A stretch of 64,000 nucleotides of DNA, from positions 39,920 through 103,919 of the forward strand of contig VDMD01000088.1 of the NCBI GenBank assembly GCA_007026445.1. Reading direction: 5' to 3'. The stretch comes from Schizophyllum amplum (lineage: Eukaryota > Basidiomycota > Agaricomycetes > Agaricales > Schizophyllaceae). The stretch's first letter is position 1. The number at the start of each line of letters is the position of its first letter. The notes under the pieces are model-generated. The model was not told where the DNA came from and searched no databases. It was given only the letters and a program-made list of their open reading frames with translations. The translations under genes and the position numbers were made by a program. This document shows positions 1 to 11,657 of this stretch, in pieces.

Positions 1-1160
1 CAGGGAAACAAGTTGGATTTTGGGGACGATCTCCCAAGTCCGTCCGGCTTCCGGGCCGGCTCCCGCGCTCGCACTGTCACAATGATTCATCAGCACCTTT
101 CGGCGGTACGTCCACTCACTACTGATACATTTGTCCGGCTTGGCTGCCTGTCTGGCAACGGGGCATGTGAAGCACCCCACGTGAAACAGGAAGGAGCCGT
201 CGCGCATGGGGAGAAGGGAGTTGATCAGGAATGGATGCAACTCGGAGCGAAGGGGCATCGAATATATGTAGGGAGACAGGCCCGACGAACAAAAATGCAA
301 GGGATAAGTATACAGCCGCCCCTCCGGATGGACATTCACTCACTGCATTGCCAGCAGCGTTTATGTACCTTGTGGCTTGAGGGCGTACTGTATATCTAGT
401 AGTTCCTCTTTCGGTCAGTTTCCAGCGGTCCGAGCGATGTGTAAGGACTCACATATATTATGCGAAAGTGTGTTTAGAGCCCTTCTGGCGTTGATAACAC
501 TCTCAGCCGCGTGGTTTTTTCCTGAATTGCCAGAGGGTGTGGACGACCGACGCATCAGCGTATGTTGGTTCGTCAAGCAAATTATTAGAGGAAGTGCTGC
601 AAGGAAGAGGATAGAAATTCGGGGAAAGACTCACCTTTATGTTTTAGTGGTCGAGAACAGGCCACCCGCTTGTAATGAAGCCTGGCAGGATGCTGTTCAT
701 CATTCTACAGCGCGACAAGGTCAGCCGAAAACCCGAAGCATATGGTAAGCAAAAGGCGTCTGATGAACCTCAGAGAACAAACATCAGTGAAGCAGGACAC
801 CAGTCATGCAGACCTTTGATACCAGAACTGCAAGCATGGACTTCGTTCGTGACAAGTCCCATTTAACTTTACCGGAAGGCGCCGAATTGCTGCCGAGCGG
901 CTTTTGCCGTCATGGCGTGGCGCGGCGCAACACGCGGTCTACGTTCTCTTCCGTTTTTTCGACTCGGTCGTTGACGGTGAAGTCCACCAGTTTGTTTCTT
1001 CCATTGATCTGTCCTTTGTGTGTCCGAACAAGCTCGCATCCATCCGCCATCGTCCGCCTGGTACCAAGCAGGATAATCGAAGCCATCGAGTCATCAGCCG
1101 CACGCACGTGGATGGTCCTTCGTTATTCATCGCGGCCACCGTACCACGCAAGTCCTCACG
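1..1160. other. Unresolved region at the left edge and upstream of the RdRP
   Basis: I cannot assign a gene here with confidence. On the minus strand a reading frame is open from about position 245 off the left edge and contains closely spaced cysteines (FTCPVARQAAKPDKC); it could be part of a gene that continues outside the window. The missing N-terminal part of the RdRP at 1161-4827 should lie between about 600 and 1160 on the plus strand, but the open frames there change too often to chain into convincing exons. Degeneration or several small exons are both possible. Confidence 0.3.
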
Positions 1161-4100
1161 ATGACAAGCGCGTCTTCAACACTGAAGAGAGAACAAAGAA
1201 CGATCTTGAGACTGACTGTCGACGTACAAAACGATCGAGTCACTCAGTCAGTCGTTCGCGAAGTCCGCTTTGACTGCCGCGCCTTGCGCATTTTGAATGA
1301 TACAGAGCGCCTCGTCTCGGTGCACTTTACGCGTCGCGTCAGCACCAAGCGCATCGAGGAGTGGATAAATGAGTGCCAGTGCCAGGGAAAGGTTCTCGAC
1401 GTGGATGGCAAAGCCATGAGGTGCGTGCTAGTCATATGCGCGCGGTGCGAATGAGCTGAAAGGACCTTACATTAGGTTCTCGTGGCTGGGGTATACCGAG
1501 AGTCAGCTCAAGGAAGGATCCCTTTTTCTCCTTTATGAGGACGACTCTTGGACCGTCGAACGACTCTTTGAGAAACTCGGGAATGTCAAGGATGTATATC
1601 GTCAATCCGGCTATGGCAAATTCTGCGCGCGGCTGGGCCTGTCATTCTCAACAACGGTTCCCGCAATGGATGTCGGTCTTATTCTCCCTTCCTATTATCC
1701 TCCACATGATGGCCCCCGCAGATTCCGCACGAGATGGTCGCAAGCATCAGCGACAAGCCAGCGGAGGACGGGACACTGTTCACTGACGGGTGCGGTCTGA
1801 TACGCGACTCGTGCGCCAGTGAGGTCTGCAGTGCGCTGGGTGTACCGGAAGATACATCAGGTGAGCTCGTCCGTCCCCTCTCCTCTGTCCCTCAGCTCAC
1901 TCGTGCAGTGTTCCAAATTCGACGCGGGGGCGTCAAAGGACTGCTGGTGCGATACCCTGATGAGGTCTTCGACTTGTTGTGCCCTGGGCCCAACATGAAG
2001 GTCGCCATCCGTCCATCGATGATCAAATACCAGGGAGGCCCAACTGTGCTCGAAGTGCACAATGTGTCGCGTCGACCGCGTAGCGCACGGCTCAACAAGC
2101 ATTTTATCATTCTTCTACTGACGCTACGCGTCCCCCTCAAGGTCAGCACTCTCCATCTCCTCCGCCTCGCATTCTCATCGCCCCGTAGGCCTTCGAGGAT
2201 CTCCTTCGCACAAACTTAGAGTTTATCGCCGGTGTGATGACTAGCCGGCAACGCGCGCTCGACGCGCTCGACGCTTCGCTTGACTCGGACGAATCGGGTT
2301 TCGACCAAGAGCGTGCGTGTGTTTCGCTACATGTCGGCATATAAGCTGATGCTCGTATAGTATACGAGCTCCTACTGGCCGGCTTCCAGCTCTCTGAGCC
2401 GCATGTGAAGTGCTTGCTGGAGAGGCTTCAGAAGCGATCCCTCGATTCGCTGAGGAAGAAGCTGAATATCAGGGTCAAGGTTAGATGATGATGCACAGTA
2501 TCTCACTCTCGCTCATCCTCATATAGAACTCGTTCTACCTCTTCGGAGTCTGCGACGAGCGGGGGGTGCTCAGCGAAGGCGAGGTGTATATCAACATATC
2601 CGGAGACGTCAAGTTGGGCACAGTGCTCGTCGGGCGCAACCCCGCTTACTCAACATCGGGTAAGTAGTCGTCTCCCGCCTCTGTCGGGAAGCCGAGGGCA
2701 CTGATCATGTACCAGTACTGCGCGTCCTACAAGCGGTCAACCGACCGGAGTTGGCGCATTGCCACAATTGCATCGGTTAGTAACCCAGATACCTCCTTCG
2801 TTCAATGCTAAATTCGAACCAGTCTTCGCCTCTCAAAGCACACGATCCGAGACGACCAAGATGCAGGGGTGGGCTCGCTTTCTTCTCGTGCTGCGTCTAC
2901 CATGCTAACGAAGCTTCAGAGACGTCGATGGCGATTACTACTGGGTAACGACAGACCCGACCCTTATTCCGCCGAGAACCTCGGAACCGCCAGCTGCAAT
3001 CCCTCCACGCGCTTCTCGCAAATCCGACTACGTCAACGAAAAGGCAGACGGGCTCAAAGTCTTCATGCGCTTACGCCGCAACTTCACCCTTAGCTCGGCG
3101 TCGAAGGCGTGGATGGACAACGTAACGCTGACGCCTGACCTTGCTGATGCGCCGCTCGCGCGTAGTCTCGCGCGAATTGTTGAGCAGGCCGTCGTGAGTG
3201 GCCTTTGTGGATCACTCGCTCACTGATGTTGACTGATGATGCTCTACCCAGGACCTCGTCAAGTCAGGCGGGAATGCACGAATGCTGGCAGCGGAGCTAG
3301 ACACCATACTAGGTACAACGGGTCAGGAATCCGCGAAGGCGCGGATGACCTATCCACAGTGGCAAGATCCGATCGCCCATTTGATCGCGACGGTCCCCGC
3401 GAGTCCTCAAGGGAAGCAAGTCAGCTTCATGGTGGATCCCGATGTGGATCTTTCTAGCATCGTCGGACGCGACCGATGGGAGGCGCTTCTCAAGGAGGCG
3501 GAGCCCGTGATGCGCCGCTTCAACAGTGCCCTGGCCAATGCCATCAAGGCGGACGAGGGTGAGCGCAATTTGTGACATGTTACGGCTTGCAGCTAAAGTA
3601 GTTGCTCATGGGATACGTGTTCACAGAGCTCGCGGAGGACGGAGACGAATTCGACCGTGACGTTCTTAGACAGACCGATCTCGTCAAGGATAAATTCTTG
3701 AAGCACCATTTCCCTCCCGGTAGGTCGATTCATCTAGCTATGAATGTTGCCGATCTGTTGTTTATGCGGTCATGTAGATGCCGACATCCTGACTCTCCTT
3801 GCCTCGTATGCGAAGGCTTCGGCGTGGTACGTCGCCGGTTATACGCGAGGCGCGAACGGACGGGGCGGGGAAGCCTTTTCGTGGTTGCCTTACCGCTACC
3901 TCGCGCATATCAAAGCTCGTACGTCCATGCACTCATGTTGAAGCCACCAGTGACTGATTTCTTTCAGACGCCTGCTCTCGTAATGGCCTTCCGCTTGCTG
4001 TCGGACCGACTAGTCGACCACTGAACGCGCTCCCGATTGCTGAGGACATCCCTGGCGAGCCTCGTGCGTGCGAAGCGCGATCGCAAGTAGGAGACGTACC

Positions 4101-4827
4101 ATACGCAAGCCTCATTACCATTGAGCGTGGTCGTACTATGGAAGAATGCTCGTCTTCAAACCGTCATGCGCCCGCCCAGACATCAACAAGTTATCGCGAT
4201 GATGTCGCCCCAACGCAAGTCCGCTCCGCAAGCTTAGTGAGCTCTTCCATGTCAGTACCGCCTCGGGAACGGTCGACGAGAAGCTCGCGCTCGTCTCGGA
4301 GGTCTTCGTCCCAGAGCTCCATATACGAGGACGCACGCGAAGCCTTCTCACCTGAGGTTCCGCGAGCAATGTCTATATCGGCGTATACGGCCACCGAGTC
4401 CATCAGCTCCGTCCGACATGTTCCTGCGCCACATACCACCGCCGACCCTTTGTCTCGTGCATCCTCTCACACACTCGTCGAAGATAGCGGTTACAGGGCA
4501 CCCCATTACCATCTCGCTGCCACGGCGCCAGTCGCAAGGCTCGCACCGCCGAGTTACATGTCAGCGGCGACAGTGTCCGCGGGGAGAGTGGCACGGTCAA
4601 ACAACAAGCCCAAGGAACCTCAGGACACGCAAGTGCAGTGCGTAGGCAACAGTTGGAAGCATCCCCGCTGGACTGTGCAGCATGCGAATGGCCAGCAACG
4701 CACGTACTTTTGCTGGGATTGTGGCGCTGAGGTCAAGGAGAAAATTGACCACGTTCAGGGAAAATGGCTCCAGAGCGGTGTTTCTCGTCGCGATGTGTCC
4801 ATGGCAAGGCATATAGCCGTATCTTAG
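1161..4827 (+). CDS. RNA-dependent RNA polymerase, eukaryotic QDE-1/RDR type, multi-exon, start uncertain
   Basis: This enzyme copies single-stranded RNA into double-stranded RNA for small-RNA silencing. Conceptual splicing of at least ten introns of 47-56 nt (for example 1421-1475, 1672-1721, 2142-2188, 2313-2360, 2869-2919) gives the family landmarks in order: YGKFCARLGLSFSTT, LFTDGCGLI, FQIRRGGVKGLL followed by IRPSMIKYQGG, LNKHFIILLLTLRVPL, LVGRNPAYS with VLRVLQAVNRPEL, then the catalytic loop DVDGDYYW encoded at 2921-2935, equivalent to the family DbDGD motif. All three aspartates are kept. Near the end is KASAWYVAGYTRG, which matches the conserved C-terminal patch. The frame then runs through a Ser/Arg-rich tail of about 260 residues and ends with two Cys pairs (QCVGN and FCWDCG), which I do not recognise as a usual RdRP extension. 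The N-terminal part of typical fungal RdRPs was not found, so the given start is only the start of the recognisable region. Confidence 0.85.
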
Positions 4828-4951
4828 TGTGCAAATGTTTTGACGATCTCTCAGATGACATAAGTAGAATGGAATAGCTGTCGCGATGCCATATATTTGA
4901 AGATAGTTGGATATCAATGGGACCACAGGGTATACGGAGCGCGTTCGCTCT

Positions 4952-6198
4952 TTAATCTACTGGCGGTTTCTTTATCGGCCTGATACTGTTGGGATTCAGC
5001 AGGAATCCTTCCATGAAATCTTCCGCTGTGCCCTGCTCATCCGCCGGAACTGACGAATCAGGTCAGCAGCGAAAAAAGGAAGAGATCCATGAAGGCAACG
5101 TACTGTACTCGTAACCCTCCGGCGGCGGTGATGAACTATGGCGCCACTGGGGGGCAGAGATTCCCATAAGTTCTGCAGGGGGCTCCGGGCCATGATCCAA
5201 GCTCGACCTGATATCAGTCAACCGTCGGCGAGTACTAGACGAATTGTTCTTCGGCAGCGGCGTTGGCCCCAGCGGTGACTTGGGGCGCGATAGTGACTTG
5301 GGACGCAGTGAGGATCTGACAGGCGACCTGGTTGGTGGGGATGACTTCTGCGGTAGTGGCAGTAGCGGAGTCGGCTCGAATTGTGGAGATGTTGCACGCG
5401 GTTGTGCAGTCACAGGTAGCGGAGAGTGCGCGTAGGGATCCGCACGGACTGATCCAGATGCAATGGAAAATCCTGCAAGCTAGCTAAGCATGGATTATTA
5501 CGCTCACGCGATATGATCAAACCCACTCTCGACAAACGCCGACCCTTCCTTGCCTGGCTTCAAACGTTCGGAAGCCAGGGCTGCAGGTAGAGCAGGTGCT
5601 GCACTCTTCGCCCGCGGACGACTGCGCTTGCTGTAAGTCGAGGTTGTGTCCGAACCGCTCTCGGAGAAGTCTACCGTCCAGAATATGAGCAACGGTGAAC
5701 AGGTCATGTCATAGCAACGTACGCTCATGAAAACGTGTTTCCTTCCCCTCGATGACCCTCGGTACGCGGATGACTGGCTGTTCAAGACGTCTATGCACCG
5801 AAGAAGGAATGGACACGCCGTCGTTCGACCCCGCGAGAGCGCTGTCAGGCAGGGGTCTCCTGAATGAAGACTGCCGACAGTCAGACTCTGAGCGCCGACG
5901 AGCGTGCCCGGCGTCCGGCCTCAATTGTGCCGTTTCTTCGGAGACAATAACGAAAGAATCATCTATCGAGAGCACGCAAAGATGTCTCCATGAACTTCTG
6001 ACATCGGTCGTGAAAAAAGAAAGGTACACGCACTGCTAGAGGCCGCGGACTGCTGCGCGCGACGGGCAGGGTTTGGCTTGGTAAGTTTTCTCGGTTGATG
6101 TTGGGCTAGACATTTGATCATCAACCAGAGGAATGGGCGGAGAGAGCTTCCAACTGACCTTTAGGTCCGGGCGACTTCAAGCGCGGCGGAGAAAACAT
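4952..6198 (-). CDS. Uncharacterised Pro/Ser-rich protein, multi-exon
   Basis: I do not recognise this protein. A short first exon starting at 6198 (MFSPPRLKSPGPK) is plausible. A clear exon at about 5732-5950 encodes a polar stretch ending VPRVIEGKETRFHE. The next exon ends FVESGFDHIA. A proline-rich exon at about 5105-5470 holds repeated SP/KSP motifs (PVRSSLRPKSLSRPKSPLGP). The last join uses donor GTACGT and gives a clean C-terminus (GYEYIPADEQGTAEDFMEGF then a short tail) with the stop at 4952-4954. It looks intrinsically disordered, with no membrane segments or catalytic motifs. The last two exon joins are well supported by frame; the first two are not. It is convergent with the RdRP, about 125 bp from its stop. 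Confidence 0.5.
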
Positions 6199-6733
6199 TT
6201 TTGACGCCTCTCGCCAAACAGTCCAGGATGGAAGATGAAAGAGTGAAAGCAAGAGTGGTAAGATCCAAGCAAACAAACCAGGCCTTTATGCACACGTGCA
6301 GCATAATCAGTGCTGTGACCGCACTGCCTTCAGCCAGAACAATAGCCAGATGAACTCAAGTTTGAAGAACAATAGCAAGGTACAATTTTTTTTGACCCGC
6401 CCACGGATCAGAGCATCGGCTGATGGAGAAGCTAACGCGCCTTTGAAGCGTCGAAGGTCTTGCCAAAATCGTGTCCAGGCGCTATCGCACGCAATTGGAT
6501 GGCATGGTGATGGTTGGGACGAACATGAGCCTCGTGGTCACCAAGGATGCTGGCAAGCAAAGAACAACACGTTTTCGCAAATTGCCGATCAACGTTCGAC
6601 TTTTGCATCGGCGCACGTGTAATCTACCTTTGGCAAAAATACGGTACCCGTTGTGCATCAAGTCAGCATAGGATAGAAGCGAGATACAAGATACTGCGTA
6701 GATATCAAGCCGTGCATTAGTACTTGTTGTCGA
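6199..6733. other. Intergenic, no gene seen
   Basis: There are short open frames on the plus strand (for example near 6296-6622) but no recognisable motif or splice-linked continuation. The stretch contains A/T runs near 6380 and probably holds the promoter of the minus-strand gene ending at 4952 and the 3' flank of the MYND gene. Confidence 0.4.
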
Positions 6734-8674
6734 TCATACAAACCCTCCCTCAATGCCCTTGAGAAAGTCATACTTGACGGGCAATTCGTGCTCGGGGTAC
6801 AGCTCGCCGAGGTTGAAGAGCACCATGACGCTCGCGGCTACCTTTTGTTCACCCACGTCAGCAAGTGATTGAACAACAGTTACTCTTGTGGCCGCTTGGT
6901 CCTCTGCATCCTCCGTATCCTCCTCATCCTCTCCCGCAAACGCTTCCCACTCAAAGTCGCCATCGCGCGAAGGTGCGTCGTTCAGCTCAATACGGACAGC
7001 ACCATACGTTGGCTTGGGATCATCAGTCAACGACGCCGCAAGTTTGGCCTTGATCTCGGCATCGTGGCGTTTGATCACGTTCAACGAGGTCACGGTGAGG
7101 AAGACGGCGTCATCTAGAGAAAGACTGCCTGCAGATATTTCAGCGCTGGAGAGTCTGAGGATAATACAATCAAAGCGAACCTCCGTAGCCCCATACTCCG
7201 TCGTCGCGATGACATATTAATCGATGTTCGACCCGCCAGTGGTCACGCTGGCACTTATCCGAGCAATAGAATGCCTCGCCGCATGGGCATGCGCGAACCT
7301 GCGCTTCATGCGCGGCGTCCTGTAAGATGCCCGGTCATCAAGAGGAGAATACATGAATTGGGTCGAAATGCGTACCGTTATCGTATTGCTGCAAGGAACG
7401 ATGGTTTTCCAGCTCCGCGTCTCCTTAGCATGCGTGTACTGCGCCCACATAGTCCTGAACGAACGAACAACGTTCCCGAAGCGCTTCGCAATGAAGATCC
7501 GGCGCAACTCCGACCTACCTGCCGGTTCCAACAAGTCGGCGTGGCGCGCGTGGAAAGCACGCAGAACGCTGGGGATGACGAGGTTGCTCTCCAACACACA
7601 GTCAAGGTCGCCGAAGTCGTGGTCCTTCTCCACTCCACCCCATATGCGTTCAATGTCCACCACAACGTCGAATACGCCCATCTTGATCGCGCGAACGAGG
7701 TTCATCGTGTGAGACGTATTGCATATGAGGAAGCGGAACATTTCGAATGCCTTCTCCACGCCGACAACCACCGCCTCCTCGTCGGGTGTCTGCAGACAGA
7801 CTCGTACTCCTGCTAATGTCGAGTCGAATAACGCACGTGGAGCGACGATATCATAGAACTGCCTTGAGTGGATGAGCGTGGACACCATCCCGAAGTGTAT
7901 CTTCCACAGAAAGCGCCAGCTGGAGTGGAGATCAAGCTGTCGGATGAAGTCGGTTTGCTCAGCGATGCGACGCAAGACTCGACGGCGGCTCCCGCCCTCG
8001 AGGCGCAACAGCTGTTCCACGACGAGCGCTTCACCAGCCTCCTCTTCATCGAGGGCTTCGAACAGCGCGAGCGCAGCGATGGTGCCGGTCCCGGCCACTC
8101 CAGTGGAATCTTCCGTGCCCAGTTCTATATATGTTGGATAGTTGAGCCATAGGCCGAGGATGAGCGTAATGGCGTGCGGCTCGCTCCACGCGAATTGTAC
8201 GAACTCCTTGATCCTCTTACGCGTGATGGTCGCAAAAAGGCCGGTGAGAGTGCCTATGACACGCTCGTATCCAGTCGTCCGGATGAGCCTTCCGTTCATG
8301 GGATGTATCAGGTCGACCCAGTGGAAAACCTCGGCGAGCTCGAGGGGTTTCTTCTGCGCCAGAGATGCGTATTCCGGGCGGCCCGTCACCTCGTACCAGA
8401 GGCTGAAGCTCGAGAGGCATTCGATTATCGCGCAGACGTGAACGCTGTCCGACTCGTACGAGGGAGCGGTGTTCTGGAAGTCGTCGTCGAGTAGAGAAAA
8501 CGCGATGCCTCTGTTCAGAATAGCTTTGACTTTCAGGAAAGAAGAATTGCGCGAGGCGACTGGGGTATTCGGAAGCATCTTCTTGAGCTCTGTTTGCAGC
8601 GTGTGAAGGTCTTCTAGAGCCTGTTGATACTGCCGACTCTTGGCCTCTCCCTGCGCGCGAGTGTAACGAGACAT
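6734..8674 (-). CDS. MYND-type zinc-finger protein
   Basis: The large first exon (start ATG at 8672-8674, MSRYTRAQGEAKSRQYQQAL) encodes a helical region of about 470 residues. It ends at TIVPCSNTIT, where a GTACGC donor begins an intron. The next exon gives VRACPCGEAFYCSDKCQRDH followed by WRVEHRLICHR, a MYND finger with the CxxC, FYC and HxxxC zinc ligands. A 52-nt intron (donor GTTCGC, acceptor CTGCAG) then leads in frame into a C-terminal exon (GGSLSLDDAVFLTVTSLNVI to LKGIEGGFV) with an acidic linker (GEDEEDTEDAED) and the stop at 6734. MYND fingers bind proline-rich peptides, and proteins of this layout are very numerous in Agaricomycetes with unknown function. If the last intron is wrong, the protein would stop at 7170-7172 just after the finger. 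Confidence 0.75.
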
Positions 8675-8951
8675 GATGGCTGTCGATATATGATTAAACT
8701 GGACACAGGGTGAGCATCGAAGGGCCTCACCGCTATGCGATACCAGATTAATCTGTGTCTCAGGCTGAGTACCATACGTCCTGTGGATGAACAATTGATC
8801 TGCCTTTTGCGCAATGACCAGAAGGACTGAGCGGCATTCGCCGACGTGCTCCGAAAAGCACGTGATGTGACGCGTCGCGTCGCGACACCCTTTTTATTCT
8901 TTGTCTTAACCGTCTTGACCGCTGTGCCACCAACACTCGACTGTGTCCTTC

Positions 8952-11406
8952 ATGCTCGCGTCGATGGACAGGCTCCCGGATGAGCTACTCAAAGATGTTC
9001 TCGTCTCCGTCTTCCACGTGCCTGACCGGGATTTTCGCTACACCGGCCACCAGGCTTCTCCATTCTCGAAAAACATCGGAAATTATCTGACGTCGTCAGT
9101 CCTTCTCGTCAACAAAGCCTTCTGTAGGGTCGGAACACCTCTTCTATACTACACGGTCATTCTACGCTCTAAGGCTCAAGCTCACGCTCTCGCCGATACG
9201 CTCAGGGCGAATCCCGACCTCGGACGTTGGATCCGTCAGCTACGCGTTGAAGGCGGATACGGCTCGTACATGGACAGCATTCTTGGCAGCTGCGCAGAGC
9301 GAATTATTGATCTCTGCCTCACATTAATGATCTTCGCGAACGACAATGCGAGCGGTCTTGCGCGCCATCTCGCACGGATGAATCCGCGTCGAGTGTTCTA
9401 CGCTGAGGGCATCAACGCGGGACGAGGGAGCGGCGAAGTGATGCAAAACAAGAACATCCAAACTCTCTTCACGGCTCTACTCAACGCCCTCCCACGCTGG
9501 TCGAACATGGTAGGCATGTTTCGACGCGACTCCCAAGTTGAAGCCTGATGAACGTATTCCAGCATTCTTTTGGATTTCCGTCACACCCAAATCTGCTACC
9601 AATAAGTCGTGAACTGGACCTATTCAAGGTTCTCAAAACATTGCGCTCTTTGCGTACTATCTACTTCTACGACAAGTACACATTCAATGCCCTCGCGGAC
9701 GAGATTCTCACGTCCACAAATGTGACCGCGCTGGTTTTGGATAAATATGACCACAGCACGAGGGGCTTCGATGATAACATTGGGTACAAGGGGAGCAGAT
9801 GGATGGACATCGAGCCTCTGATTCGCTTTGGATGGGACAGGTACGTCGTTGTACCACTCGCCTAAGAGGACATCTGAGAGACTTACTTTGGTATCATATG
9901 CTTTGCAGAACAAAGCCTGCGTACTTGCATCCTATCTCAGGGTTTACCCCTATGGCAAACGCAACCGAAGATGTGAAGGTTAAGATATGGGGCAGAATCT
10001 TGCGATTCGCGATTGAGGACCTGTGGACAACACCCAGCGCACGCAGTGTGTTATCGTCTCTGCCATCGCATGGGCATTCAAGGCTTTCTCTGTTTCTCTT
10101 CGTATCAAAAACATTCTTTGTTGGTGTCTGTTTCCTCTGTCGCCTATGTCTCATCCTGACGTCGATCCTCAGCGCGCGGCCCTTCCTTCGGTATACGAAA
10201 CTGCCTGGCTCGACGATTGGGTTTCGCCTCGTTTATGCGACACTCTTGATAAGTATCCCCAGCGCGCACAGTATGTTCGTCGTCTCCTTGTGAATCCTTC
10301 GCAGACACACTGGATGTCTCTCTGGAACGATCATGGGCGAATGATCGTTCACCGGATACTACGACTGTGCCAGCACGTGAGAGAGTTCAGCACGATAGAT
10401 GTCACCACGGAATTTCTGGAGTGGGAATACTTTTGTATTCTCTCGGAGACTGCCTGCTGGCAAACGCTCAGAACCTATTTGGGCCCGTGTGTTATGGCTC
10501 GGAATGGATTTCAGCCTGTTCCTCTGGAGCCAGAGCCCATCCTCGCCTTCCGCAACCTATCCCGTATGCACTGGCAAAGTGACGTGCCCATTCTTCCTCC
10601 GCATTTTATCGATCCTGGCGCATTCCCCCAGCTGGAACATCTTTCCATTGGCAGGCATCCAGAAAGCTGCAGCATCCTGACCCTTCTGTCTCAGCTCGAG
10701 TACGTGTACAACTGCTGACGGGCGGCATTTGATCTCACGCGCCACTATAGACTTCCCTGGATTCACATCCTCGATTTGTCGACTCAGAAGTCTCTAGATA
10801 AACCCTCCATAGCCGCTTTCCTCGCCGTACACCGGCACAAAATATGGGAATTCGGCGTCGGAATATACTTGTCTCCCGGCCTTGTTGACGGCTTCAAGAG
10901 CCTCGCGGTGCTCAAAATCCATCATAGATGCGGCGGTTGTATGAGCAGCACACTGGCTTTCCCTCAGGTAAGTGCGAAGACAGTCAATGTGTTGGTTTTC
11001 GCTGACAAGACCAGTCTGTGACCGCTGACGCACCGACCGAGTATCCTTTCCTCAGGCGCGTCGAGTTTCACATGGATTGGTGCGTTCAACGTGAATCATC
11101 GGGCCGTACTGACACCCATACGATAGTGGGTACACCAGCTGTGATCACACAGCGGCGGACTTTTCAGCATTCCACGCCCTTGCGGAGGTACACGATCCGC
11201 ACTGTATTTGGCCGACACACGAGTGAGTCCATAACCCGATTGGGATGGAGTAGAAAAACTGAAAGCAATCACTGCGCAGGCGCGAAATCAATGTCAGCTG
11301 TTGGGTGAGGCGCTCGGAGGCGCTAGGCGCAGGAGGCATCCGTTTGGTGGACAAGGATGGGAAATCGTGGATCCCTCGGCTGAAGAACCGTGTTCGTAGT
11401 AGGTGA
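8952..11406 (+). CDS. Double F-box-like protein
   Basis: The N-terminus (MLASMDRLPDELLKDVLVSV) has the LPxELL core of an F-box-like domain, followed by VNKAFCRVGTPLLYYTVIL and IRQLRVEGGYGS, typical of Agaricomycete F-box families. Splicing at phase-matched introns (9509-9552 region, 9841-9908 region, then GTTGGT...CCTCAG near 10110-10165) joins a second, similar module: LSLFLFVSKTFF with VYETAWLDDWVSPRLCDTL and QYVRRLLVNPSQ, then LRR-like text (FPQLEHLSIGRH). Later introns near 10700, 10970, 11080 and 11222 lead to a clean end (SWIPRLKNRVRSR) with the stop at 11404-11406. F-box proteins recruit substrates to SCF ubiquitin ligases. Without the 9841 intron the first module would end at 9863-9865 and there would be two separate genes; the frame-perfect join favours one gene. 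Confidence 0.75.
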
Positions 11407-11657
11407 AGACGGCGAGCGCCGTTCGCTCACGCGATGTATCGCTTGTACGCGGAATTTCCTCGCTACAACTTGAACATGGTGTTACAGCGTATGTCCGTAC
11501 AGTCCCGGGGTGTCGTGGCAAACTCAGGGAAGATGATGTTCACTGTTCTAGCAAAAGAAACGCACGAGCCTGTTGCCAATTCGTTGCATGCATGGGAGCC
11601 GCACATTTTGCGTCGACGACCCTGCCCTATGAGGACGCTGTACGGACACTTCTACCC
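11407..11657. other. Short convergent intergenic gap
   Basis: This is the 3'-3' gap between the double F-box gene and the dehydrogenase gene. No gene is seen; the open frames on both strands here are short and unsupported. Confidence 0.5.

Noticed and set aside
1861..1895. Intron (GTGAGC...CTCAG) in the RdRP
   Set aside because: It is 35 nt, and removing it breaks the frame into FQIRRGG, whereas reading through keeps it.
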